In this document: positions 11,374-28,997 of the stretch, one piece after another
Numbering within the stretch: the first letter of the stretch is position 1
Layout of the letters: each line of letters starts with the position of its first letter
Assembly (NCBI RefSeq): GCF_036324505.1
Contig: NC_086367.1
Location: forward strand, 25,200,001-25,264,000
DNA length: 64,000 nucleotides
Direction: 5' to 3'
Source of the DNA: Eleginops maclovinus
Lineage: Eukaryota; Chordata; Actinopteri; Perciformes; Eleginopidae
Translations under genes and position numbers: made by a program
The notes under the pieces: generated by a model
Database searches by the model: none
Seen by the model: only the letters and a program-made list of their open reading frames with translations
Told to the model about the DNA's origin: nothing

Positions 11374-12480
11374 GCGCCCTCTATAGGCGAGCCGTGGCTG
11401 CTGTCCATGCTGATGCCTAACAATGCTATTCTGTTGAGATCATGGACTGTATAAATAATGGACGTAGTATCCGTGATGTCACCCATAGGTTTGTGAAGAG
11501 CCCTAATGAAGCTCAAAATGGGCGACTCCCACCGTCGACCTCTTCTCAGTCTACCTCGCGCCCGCTCCCGGCTAATCCAAATATGGACATAGGGTTGGAG
11601 CTGAAGCGGGCGTGGCTACTGAAACACGCCCATCTAGCTTGAAGCTACCAAGTTAGCGAAGGCTTCCAAGCTAGGCTACATGCTACCGTATGCTACTCTC
11701 ATGGGGTAGTATTTTCTCCAGCGGCAAGGTTGCTATTATACGCTCCCGTTTAGCATCGTGGGCGTCTTGCTCGAAGGCTAACCCAATAGCTCACGAGCTA
11801 ATCTAACAAATGAGCAGACGATACATTCTATGGAGCAGACACACGATAATTAGTGCTAACGGTGCTAAAATATAAATAAAATAATAATAACATTTCATTC
11901 ACCGAAAAAACTGGAGACCAGACTTCTTGGACGGTCTGTTAGTACAATTAATCGCAGAGCAAGCCATACTATGTCTGATATTTGCATCCAAAAGACACCA
12001 ACACCACCAACATGTCCGACAGGTCAAGTGCAGAGGCTGTTAGCGTGGCTAGCAGAGCAGACGGCACTTACCTGTCAATCAAAGCGACCGCGCCCTTATT
12101 TATGCATCACTTTAAGCCTTAATTTAATTAAAACGGGAGAGTTATATAGAAATTCACCCTCCTCACAGTTGTCATGAATAGGGAAATTAGCTATAGAGAC
12201 CAAAAGGAATTGTTGTACCACGCTGTAAACAAGTTTATTTCTGCTGTAAAAACTGGCACTTTAAAATGGGGGGGGGGTTATGTAAATTGCTCTTCTTTTG
12301 GAGCCAGGCCACGCGGCCATTCGATGAACTGCAGTTTTTTGGCACTTCCCTATGTGTTTCACTGTTCGGCACCGGAGGTTAAGAAATTAAGAAATGTAAA
12401 AACCAATCAAAATGCTTTATTAATCCCCAAACACAGGATGTTAGATGAACATGAGAGCACATTTTAGAGTTATACTTCTT
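11374..12480. repeat. Dispersed fish repeat of about 1 kb, unclassified
   Basis: It contains GACTGTATAAATAATGGACG, GTGATGTCACCCATAGG and, near 12300-12375, GGAGCCAGGCC...GGCACTTCC...CCGGAGGTT. I remember this combination as a common interspersed repeat in fish genomes. No ORF of note and no terminal repeats were found. A run of nine or so G occurs near 12270. Confidence 0.45.
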
Positions 12481-12554
12481 AGGGGTTTAAGGATTATTGT
12501 ATTTGTTTTTAATGTGATGCTGTGAAGGGAGTTATGTGAACTCTAGTATGGCTG

Positions 12555-12660
12555 GTCCACTCTGGAGCAGACAGGTGGCGGTAATGCGCCTTTTAGCTGG
12601 ATGCAAACCACCGTAAAACTGGAGAAAGAAGAAGAGGATTTGCAGCCATTATTTTCCAAC
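12555..12660 (+). promoter_or_regulatory. Putative psma3 promoter-proximal repeat
   Basis: The stretch has GGTGGCGGTAATGCGCC followed by CAAACCACCGTAAAA, an imperfect inverted pair, then an AAGAAGAAGAGG tract about 100 bp before the psma3 ATG. A similar GCGGTAATG / CCGTAAAA repeat is remembered as frequent near fish promoters. No TATA box is seen, as expected for a housekeeping gene. Confidence 0.4.
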
Positions 12661-12745
12661 GCGAGGCTCTTACTGTGGAGGTGCAGCTGGAAGCAGTGCT
12701 GAGTGACCGATGATAAAGCTTCACAGGATCAGAATCTGAGAGAAA

Positions 12746-18018
<5,273 letters not shown>

Positions 18019-18095
18019 ACCCCTCCCTCTTCACTTTATTTTTGTTATGTTTTATAGTTCATGTCGGTTCTTTTGGTTTGAATTTCAGCTTTCAA

Positions 18096-18101
18096 AATAA
18101 A
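18096..18101 (+). terminator. psma3 polyadenylation signal
   Basis: AATAAA lies 78 bp after the psma3 stop, followed by a GT-rich downstream element (TTGGTGAAGTGTTTGTTTTT). Confidence 0.85.
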
Positions 18102-18109
18102 AAACAAGT

Positions 18110-19270
18110 TGGTGAAGTGTTTGTTTTTCTGTGTTTCATAACTCTAAAATGTTAATAACCAATAAGTAGGAGCATTTCCTGCTCCGCTACGTCTGGGACT
18201 TACTGAGCTGAACACAGTCTGTTGGATCAGCTGGAACATACATCTCACATCCTGAAGAAAGGCTGGTTTTAAGACTGGTGAAGGTTAGCTTTAAGAGAGC
18301 CACACACTGTTGGCTCATCTCATAGGATCTGAAACTCACCATCAGATCATAACTGAGCAGTAATGGTAATCCAGAACCCTAGTTTATTATAGTGAAACAG
18401 TCAGGACTTTTATTCCTTTACTCAGTGTTCTGTGATGACCTGCCTCACCTGTGGGACACACCTGTCTCCCCCCTGCCTCCCAGCATGTGTTGTGCAGTAA
18501 TAATAACCTCTCCAGAGAAGCATGCCTTATATGGCCCTGACGTCACTCTCTTCCGGTGCCATACAGCGCTGGTCCCGCCCCCTCCTGCTCTTAAAACCGG
18601 TGCCACCGACACCGACTCAAAGTCCCGTAATTTCTAAGATTTTGCTGTTGAAACCCAGATGTATCGCCTCCAGGCTTCGGTTCCGATGGTTCTGTGGCTG
18701 TTTGTGCACTGAAACCCGGAGTGGAGTGGTGTGTTGTGGAGCCTGGGTCCACATATCCCATAGTGTGACGACGGCAGGCATCTGGAAACCGCGTCTCCAT
18801 ACTCCATCCCGAAACCAGAGTAGTGAATGTTTACTGCAGTCATAACCAAGGGTTTTAAAACAGAGATAAAAAATACGACATGTATCAGTCAACATATGTC
18901 CTCTTTATTTCGGCATAGCTGTCAGACAACAAGCCCGGTGTAAACAGAGCTGTAATTAGTGTGTACTGTCGGTCCTCGGTGCTGTTGTCTCAGGGCTGCA
19001 GCTCTGCATGGGAATTCGCTGTGAGACCGAGCAGACCGACTTTAATGAGTGAAACAGCTGCAGCTTAGTGAGTATATACGTTATAGATGCGAAGTAGTTT
19101 CTAAATGTACTCAGCATAGTTTTTCCCGGTTTAAATCCGTGTTGATAAACGAGGATAATTCAACTCATAGATTTTTGAATGGGATTTGGTGAGCGGACAC
19201 CAGCACGTATCGGGGCGGGGCGTCCTACACACACACACACACACACACGGAGAGAGAGGAAGCCCGCTCA
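18110..19270. other. psma3-arid4a intergenic region
   Basis: No gene is recognised. Short open frames around 18392-18895 overlap on both strands and show no known motif. A (CA) run lies at about 19229-19248. Confidence 0.6.
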
Positions 19271-19271
19271 G

Positions 19272-19599
19272 CCAATAGCAAATCTCCATGTTTGTGACAA
19301 AACGCGCGGGACCAATTGTAATCTCAATTTGCGGATTTTTCTTTGAACCTTGCCTCTGATTGGACGCGTCTCCAGCCAAGAACGTCATTTCCCTCATGGC
19401 GCCGTGTTCGTATTAACCAACAGCAACGCAAGTACGAGGTATGTCCAATCGAAACCGAGGGATCTGTTAACTAATCACATTCCCTGTTCTGACCGCCGCT
19501 GTCACCGCAGCCAATCGGGTGTCGGGAAACAGAGCTCCGGGCTCAACAGCTTGTTGTTCGTGAATCTGTTCGCAGAGAGAAGGAAGCGGAGAGAAAAAC
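19272..19599 (+). promoter_or_regulatory. Putative arid4a promoter and 5' noncoding exon
   Basis: CpG-rich sequence with CCAAT boxes at 19272, 19445 and 19511 (forward) and 19358 (inverted). It is followed by a purine-rich segment that ends in a good donor, AAAAAC|GTGAGT, at 19599/19600. This is consistent with a noncoding first exon of arid4a, whose ATG exon has an acceptor immediately upstream at 21121-21122. The transcription start was not located. Confidence 0.5.
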
Positions 19600-19859
19600 G
19601 TGAGTAATAACCTTTCATATTAACCTTTACTATCATATACCGGGGGAAACTAACACTATAACCGGGGAGAAGCACCGGCTGGTAGATGTATGTTACCGGG
19701 AGGAGGTGGTTCTCTCTCCGGCGGAGAGCATTGTTTTCAGAGTAGAGATGAAGAAATTAGTCTTTGTGGAGCTTCTGTTATTGAATAAAGAACCCAGAAA
19801 CACGCGGTGTGTTCCTGGTGTTCGTGAGTTCAGCAGGAACAGGAGCTACCTTCTCCACA

Positions 19860-20270
19860 AGTATCAGGCAGGCTGTATAAAGAGACTCCGTTCATTCCTA
19901 TGGAGCTACTCATATGAAGCACAAAATAACTGACTATCGAGAGCAAAGGTACCCGTATGTGGGCCCACAGAGCATGCGCCGTTGAGTTTAACCTAAGCCC
20001 CTCCTACTCTCTCCCGCTCAGATGAATGGAGAGAGTAAATACTTCTAGATTCGGCTTTTAGTGCATTTCACAACTTCATCACCCTAATGATTTAATTAAG
20101 GGCTATAAAAGACTTCGTGCTGGGGAGTTCTATAAGATAAACATGAATTGAACGAGATGTCTCTTTCACAGTGTAAGTCAATTGGGAAAAGTATTTTTGG
20201 GCCCGTGACGTCATGTATGTTATAGTACCGCCTTTTGGCCACTAGGGGCATTCCAAATATGGGCTTCAGC
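19860..20270. repeat. Dispersed repeat in arid4a 5' intron
   Basis: Contains GGCTGTATAAAGAGACTCCG, CTATGGAGCTACTCATATGA, GGGCCCGTGACGTCATGTAT and TTTTGGCCACTAGGGGCA. The style is that of an interspersed fish repeat; class unknown. It includes a perfect CRE-like TGACGTCA. Confidence 0.4.
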
Positions 20271-20529
20271 TGGGGGCTGTCTTCCTGTTTGTTATCAGAC
20301 GCTTTAAATCACCATTTAAGCAACCAGCTAGCTTCGTTAGCATGTAGCTCCGGAGAGGAACACACGGTCCTCCCTCTCACAGCCGCTCAAAGGCCTCCTG
20401 GACCTGGGGGATATTGTGTGAGTACCGGGTCTCTTTGGGGTTCAGAAGGGGGTTGGGGTGGGGGGAAGTTAGCAAAGATCTAGCAGACATGGCGGCTGAG
20501 AGAGAGAGAGTGAGAGAGAGAAGCGGGAA

Positions 20530-20672
20530 GGAGCTGCTGCCCGGGGAGAGGGTCTGATCCGCGGCTAGAGAGAGAACCACAACCCGAGGAGAGGGTCTGA
20601 TCCGCGGCTAGAGAGAGAACCACAGCCCGAGGAGAGGGTCTGATCCGCGGATAGAGAGAGACCATCGCCCGG
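20530..20672 (+). repeat. Short GC-rich tandem triplication near arid4a 5' end
   Basis: Three copies, about 47 bp each, of GAGAGGGTCTGATCCGCGG followed by a TAGAGAGAGA(A)CCA part, next to a GAGA-rich tract. It could be part of an alternative 5' exon. Confidence 0.75.
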
Positions 20673-20839
20673 GGGGAGGAACAGGGTTTAGATGGACTCT
20701 AACTGAGTTAGTGTGTTCTTCAGACTGGAACTGAGGAGGAGGAGGAGGAGGAGGAGGAGTGCTGAGCCACACAAGAAGTGAGGGTTAGCTGGTTAGCTTA
20801 GCATAATTAAACAACCAGGACAGGGTGTCTGTTACTCTT

Positions 20840-21122
20840 ACCACATGTCCTGTCCTTCTCTCTGTCTGTTCCTCTCTAAACAGATGACATGTCTGGCTCT
20901 CTCTGTCCCTCTCTAAACACATGACCTGTCTGTCTCTCTGTCTATCCCTTTCTAACCACATGCCCGTCTGTCTCTCTGTCTGTTCCTCTCTAAACAGATG
21001 ACATGTCTGTCTCTGTCTTTCCCTCTCTAAACAGATGCCCTGTCTGTCTCTCTCTGTCTGTCCCTCTCTGAACACATGACCTGTCTGTCTCCCTCTAACC
21101 TCATGTCCTGGCTGTCTTTCAG
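20840..21122 (+). repeat. Minisatellite of 3'-splice-site-like units before the arid4a ATG exon
   Basis: Units of about 37 bp repeat a pyrimidine tract (CTCTCTGTCTGTTCCTCTCT) followed by AAACAG or AAACAC and ATGACATG. AAACAG ends at 20883, 20997 and 21034. The real acceptor, CTGTCTTTCAG, ends at 21122. Confidence 0.85.
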
Positions 21123-21166
21123 AGATCACCATCTTCCGAGCTGGACTCCCTCAAATAGCCGCAGAG

Positions 21167-24100
21167 ATGAAGGTGAGTGCAGCCTTGAACTGGTCTCTGA
21201 TGGTTCCCAGTACAGACTGTCTCAGATTTCAGGATCACACAGATGGACCCGGGGTCACAGTGAGCACTGAGACAGTCAACACACCCCGTCTTATCCATGT
21301 CATAACACACACCCAGCTCACACCCAGCTCCATCACACACCCAGCTCCATCACACCCGGCTCCATCACACACCCGGCTCCATCACACACACCACACACAC
21401 GGCTCCATCACACACCCGGCTCCATCACACACCCGGCTCCATCACACACCCGGCTCCATCACACACCCAGCTCCATCACACACCCAGCTCCATCACACAC
21501 ACAGCTCCATCACATACACACCACACACCCGGCTCCATCACACACCGAGCTCCATCACCCACACATCACACACACGGCTCCATCACACACCCGGCTCCAT
21601 CACACACACCACACACACGGCTCCATCACACACCCGGCTCCATCACACACCCGGCTCCATCACACACCCGGCTCCATCACACACCCAGCTCCATCACACA
21701 CCCAGCTCCATCACACACACAGCTCCATCACATACACACCACACACCCGGCTCCATCACACACCGAGCTCCATCACCCACACATCACACACACGGCTCCA
21801 TCACACACACGGGCTCCATCACACCCGGCTCCATCACACCCGGCTCCATCACCCGCTCCATCACACACCCATCACACAGCTCCATCACACACCCAGCTCC
21901 ATCACACACCCGGCTCCATCACACACCCATCACACAGCTCCATCACACACCTAGCTCCATCACACACCCATCACACAGCTCCATCACACACCCAGCTCCA
22001 TCACACAGCTCCATCACACACCCATCGCACAGCTCCATCACGCACCCAGCTCGATCACACACCCAGCTCCATCACACCCAGCTCCATCACACGCACATCA
22101 CACACACATCATACACCCAGCTCCATCACACACCGAGCTCCATCACACACATCACCACAGGCTCATCACCCACACATCACACGGCTCCATCACCACCATC
22201 ACACACGGCTACATCACACACCAGCTCCTCACAGGCTCCATCACACACACATCACACACCCAGCTACATCACACACACATCACACACCCAGCTCCATCAC
22301 ACACCCAGCTCCATCACACACCCAGCTCCATCACACACCCGGCTCCATCACACACACATCACACACACATCACACACCCAGCTCCATCACACACCGAGCT
22401 CCATCACACACACATCACACACCGAGCTCCATCACACACCCAGCTCCATCGCACAGACAGCTCCATCACACACCCGGCTCCATCACACACACATCACACA
22501 CCCAGCTCCATCACACACCGAGCTCCATCACACACACATCACACACCCAGCTCCATCACACACCGAGCTCCATCACCCACACATCACACACCCAGCTCCA
22601 TCACCAGAGCTCCATCACACACACATCACACACCCAGCTCCATCACAGAGCCAGCTCCATCACCCACACATCACACACACATCACACACCCAGCTCCATC
22701 ACACACCGAGCTCCATCACACACACATCACACACACGGCTCCATCACACACACCCAGCTCCATCACCAGAGCTCCATCACACACACAGCTCCTCCACACA
22801 CTCATCACACACCCAGCTCCATCACACACAGCTCCATCACACACCCAGCTCCATCACCCACACATCACACACCCAGCTCCATCACACACCCAGCTCCATC
22901 ACACACACCCAGCTCCATCACACACCCAGCTCCATCACCCACACATCACACACCCAGCTCCATCACACACCCAGCTCCATCACACACCCAGCTCCATCAC
23001 ACACCCAGCTCCATCACACACCCAGCACCCGGCTCCATCACACACCCAGCTCCATCACACACCCGGCTCCATCACACACCCGGCTCCATCACACACCCGG
23101 CTCCATCACACACCCGGCTCCATCACACACAGCTCCATCACACACAGCTCCATCACACACACAGCTCCATCACACACCCAGCTCCATCACACACCCAGCT
23201 CCATCACACACCCAGCTCCATCACACACCCAGCTCCATCACACACACATCACACACCCAGCTCCATCACAAACAGCTCCATCACACACACAGCTCCATCA
23301 CACACCCAGCTCCATCACACACACATCACACACCCAGCTCCATCACACACCCAGCTCCATCACACACCCAGCTCCATCACACACCCAGCTCCATCACACA
23401 CACAGCTCCATCACACACACATCACACACAAGGCTCCATCACACACACAGCTCCTCCACACACTCATCACACACCCAGCTCCTTCACACACACATCACAC
23501 ACACCCCACACACCCAGTTCCATCACACACACCCCACACACCCAGCTCCATCACCCAGCTCCATCACACACCCAGCTCCATCACACACCCAGCTCCATCA
23601 CACACCCAGCTCCATCACACACACCCAGCTCCATCACACACAGATCCATCACACACACCCAGCTCCATCACCCACACATCACACACCCAGCTCCATCACA
23701 CACACCCCACACACCCAGCTCCATCACACACCCAGCTCCATCACACACCCAGCTCCATCACGCACCCAGCTCCATCACACACCCAGCTCCATCACACACC
23801 CAGCTCCATCACACACCCAGCTCCATCACACACCCAGCTCCATCACACACACATCACACACCCAGCTCCATCACACACACCCCACACACCCAGCTCCATC
23901 ACACACCCAGCTCCATCACACACCCAGCTCCAACACACACCCAGCACCATCACACACCCAGCTCCATCACACACCCAGCTCCATCACACACACATCACAC
24001 ACCCAGCTCCATCACACACACACAGCTCCTTCACACACACATCACACACCCAGCTCCATCACACCCAGCTCCATCACACCCAGCTCCATCACACACCCAG

Positions 24101-27100
24101 CTCCATCACACACCCAGCTCCATCACTCACAAACACATCACACACAAACACATCACACACCCAGCTCCATCACACACAGCTCCATCACACACACAGCTCC
24201 ATCACACACACAGCTCCTTCACACACCCGGCTCCATCACACACACATCACACACACAGCTCCATCACACACACAGCTCCTTCACACACACATCACACACC
24301 CAGCTCCATCACTCACAAACACATCACTCACAAACACATCACACACCCAGCTCCATCACACACAGCTCCATCACACACCCACAGCTCCGTCACCCACACA
24401 GCTCCGTCACACACCCAGCTCCATCACTCACAAACACATCACTCACAAACACATCACACACAAACACATCACACACAAACACATCACACACCCAGCTCCA
24501 TCACACACAGCTCCATCACACACCCACAGCTCCGTCACCCACACAGCTCCGTCACACACCCAGCTCCATCACTCACACACACATCACACACACAGCTCCA
24601 TCACTCACAAACACATCACACACAAACACATCACACACCCAGCTCCATCACTCACAAACACATCACACACACATCACACACCCAGCTCCATCACACACAG
24701 CTCCTTCACAGCTCCATCACACACACAGCTCCATCACACACCCACACATCACACACCCAGCTCCATCACACACAGCTCCATCACACCACAGCTCCGTCAC
24801 CCACACAGCTCCGTCACACACCCAGCTCCATCACTCACACACACATCACACACACAGCTCCATCACTCACAAACACATCACACACAAACACATCACACAC
24901 ACAGCTCCATCACTCACAAACACATCACACACACATCACACACCCAGCTCCATCACACACAGCTCCTTCACAGCTCCATCACACACACAGCTCCATCACA
25001 CACACAGCTCCATCACACACCCACACATCACACACCCAGCTCCATCACACACAGCTCCATCACACACCCACAACTCCGTCACCCACACAGCTCCGTCACA
25101 CACCCAGCTCCATCACTCACAAACACATCACACACACAGCTCCATCACACACCCACACATCACACACACAGCTCTGTCACCCACACAGCTCCGTCACACA
25201 CCCAGCTCCATCACATCTCCATCACACACACATCACATACAGCTCCACTGGGAGTAACCATGACTGGACCACAGACGGACCACAGACCCTGAAGGAGACC
25301 CTGTCTGTAGGCGCGTTACTCGTTAAACTGATCCCTGAAACTGAATCCGGACTGTCCTCCGTTATGACAGCGATGTGACGCTGCTTTATCCACATTATTC
25401 CATCACAACAACAACACACACACTTTCTCCAACGTTTTTGTGTTTGAGCATACACCCAAAAACATTTAGTCCAGGTGATGCCGGAAACCAGAGGTCTGAA
25501 CCCAGCAGCAGAGTCTTCTTTAAAGGAAGAGTTAACAGAAACCAGTTTGAGCTCAGAGGTCCAGTCACGCATCTGAAGGAAGACCCTTAACGTCTTTAAG
25601 ATGAAGCCTTTAAGTTAAACTGAAGTCTGTAACCAGAGGGAGAAACATTTCATGGTGTTCACACACACATGAAGGCAGAATAACCCTAACCCTCCCCCCC
25701 TTTGGGGGTCCCCTCAGATCTGGCTGGATGTGTTTCTGAATGTACCTCTGAGTGAGGACTTACCTTAAGCTGGGGAGACCCTGAAGCTTCTCTTTAAAAC
25801 CACCCTCTGTGAATTTGACCCACCCAAAGTGACCAGAAACCAGAACACAGAGCAGTCCTGATGGGTTCAGGTTCTACAGACAGCACATCTTAAGGACGAT
25901 GTCTCAGAGACCTCCTGCTGGTTCACACATCTCATGGATCCATCCACTGATCCACACTCTGCTAGCACAATGCTAATGCTAGCAGCTAAAGAGGCTAATA
26001 GCTGCATACTGGGAGAGTGTGTGTGTTAATGTGTGTGTGTGTGTGTGTTTCTCAGGCAGCAGACGAGCCTGCCTACCTGTCCGTGGGGACGGATGTGAGC
26101 GCCAAGTACAGAGGAGCCTTCTGCGAGGCCAAGATCAAGACTGTGAAGCGCATGGTGAAGGTCAAGGTAAGACCCCGGAACAGGACCTCAGGCATGAAGT
26201 CCAGGGTCAGACCCCCAGAACCAGGACTCTCAGGATCCTTGATGTCTGTCTGCAGAGGATCACTGTTTATTGGCCGCCCTGTATTGACGTCCTCTCGGTC
26301 AGCTGTTTGTTTGAAGCAGACAGAAGCAGCTGCTGTCAGTCTGTCCTCACACACAGCTGCTGTGTCAGGACGTGTCTCTATCCTCACAAAGTTTCTTTAT
26401 ACCTTTTGGGGGTCCGTTCAGAACCAGAAGAATAACCCACGTGTCCTCTCTGTCTCCAGGTGAACCTGAAAGGTGAGAGCACATCTCAGGTGGTTCAGGA
26501 CGACCAGGTGAAAGGACCGCTGAGGGTGAGGACCACTTTCCTGAGTCTTGGTCCGGAGTCTTTGGTTGGTGGGGTCTCCGCCTGTCTCTCACTGTCTGTG
26601 TCTGTCTGCAGGTGGGCTCCACGGTGGAGGTGAAGACTAACGAGGGTCTGAGCAGCGAGGCAGTTATCAGTAAGCTGACGGACGCCAGCCTCTACACCGT
26701 TGGTGAGTCAGCTGATCAGGGAGGGGGGACCACCCTGCTGCTGGAGACCCTGTTCTCATACCACCATAAGGACAACCATCAGAGGAGAGACAGGCGGGGG
26801 GGGGGGGGGAACAACGACAAGCCTCAGTTTGGAGGACTTGTTGTTGTTGTTGACAGGACGCTCAAACATCTGTTTATCTTGGTGGATTTCTAAACATCGG
26901 TTCTGGACTTCAGAGGAAATGTAGTTTTTGAAAGTCAGAGGATGGGCTGCTGTGACTGGCTGTTGTTGACAAGGAGGAAAATGAAACACTGTGATTGGCT
27001 GATGAATGAGATGCTGTGATTGGCTTAAAATGAGCTCTTTTGATGAGCTGATAATGGAGCGCTGTGATTGGCTGTCGGGCAGGAGTGATGATGATGAGAA

Positions 27101-28955
27101 TGGTTTCGCTAAAACAGCTGATATCATGTGATGTCACAACTTCTCTTGGCTGTCTGACCAATCTGCTGCCGGCTCACCTCCAGCTCATTATGGGATGTAA
27201 AAGCATAACATTTTACTGTCCTTAACGTGTGTGTGTGTGTGTGTGTGTCAGTGTTTGATGATGGAGATGAGAAGACTCTTCGTCGTACATCCCTTTGTCT
27301 GAAGGGAGAGAGACACTTTGCAGAGAGCGAGGTAAGGGCCTACTTTCTACTCCTGTATCCTTCCACACACACAGACTACTTTCTACTCCTGTATCCTTCC
27401 ACACACAGACTACTTTCTACTCCTGTATCCTTCCACACACACACAGACTACTTTCTACTCCTGTATCCTTCCACACACAGACTACTTTCTACTCCTGTAT
27501 CCTTCCACACACACTACTTTCTACTCCTGTATCCTTCCACACACAGACTACTTTCTACTCCTGTATCCTTCCACACACACACAGACTACTTTCTACTCCT
27601 GTATCCTTCCACACACAGACTACTTTCTACTCCTGTATCCTTCCACACACACTACTTTCTACTCCTGTATCCTTCCACACACACACAGACTACTTTCTAC
27701 TCCTGTATCCTTCCACACACAGACTACTTTCTACTCCTGTATCCTTCCACACACACAGACTACTTTCTACTCCTGTATCCTTCCACACACACACAGACTA
27801 CTTTCTACTCCTGTATCCTTCCACACACAGACTACTTTCTACTCCTGTATCCTTCCACACACACACAGACTACTTTCTACTCCTGTATCCTTCCACACAC
27901 AGACTACTTTCTACTCCTGTATCCTTCCACACACACTACTTTCTACTCCTGTATCCTTCCACACACACTACTTTCTACTCCTGTATCCTTCCACACACAG
28001 ACTACTTTCTACTCCGGTATTCCTTCCACGCACAGACTACTTTCTACTCCTGTATCCTTCCACACAGACTACTTTCTACTCCTGTATCCTTCCACACAGA
28101 CTACTTTCTACTCCGGTATTCCTTCCACACATAGACTACTTTCTACTCCTGTATCCTTCCACACAGACTACTTTCTACTCCTGTATCCTTCCACACACAC
28201 AGACTACTTTCTACTCCTGTATCCTTCCACACACACACACAGACTACTTTCTACTCCTGTATCCTTCCACACACAGACTACTTTCTACTCCTGTATCCTT
28301 CCACCACACAGACTACTTTCTACTCCTGTATCCTTCCACACACACAGACTACTTTCTACTCATGTATCCTTCCACACACAGACTACTTTCTACTCCTGTA
28401 TCCTTCCACACACACACACACAGACTACTTTCTACTCCTGTATCCTTCCACACACACAGACTACTTTCTACTCCTGTATCCTTCCACACACACAGACTAC
28501 TTTCTACTCCTGTATCCTTCACACACACAGACTACTTTCTACTCCTGTATCCTTCCACACACACACAGACTACTTTCTACTCCTGTATCCTTCCACACAC
28601 ACAGACTACTTTCTACTGCTGTATCCTTCCACACACACACAGACTACTTTCTACTCCTGTATCCTTCCACACACAGACTACTTTCTACTCCTGTATCCTT
28701 CCACACACACTACTTTCTACTCCTGTATCCTTCCACACACACTACTTTCTACTCCTGTATCCTTCCACACACACACAGACTACTTTCTACTGCCTGTATC
28801 CTTCCACACACACACAGACTACTTTCTACTCCTGTATCCTTCCACACACACACAGACTACTTTCTACTCCTGTATCCTTCCACACACACACACAGACTAC
28901 TTTCTACTCCTGTATCCTTCCACACACACAGACTACTTTCTACTGCTGTATCCTT

Positions 28956-28997
<42 letters not shown>

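Noticed and set aside
21167..25378. 1,403-codon ORF as a protein-coding gene
   Set aside because: It is the 17-bp intronic minisatellite read through from the arid4a start codon; other frames are open too and no domain is present.
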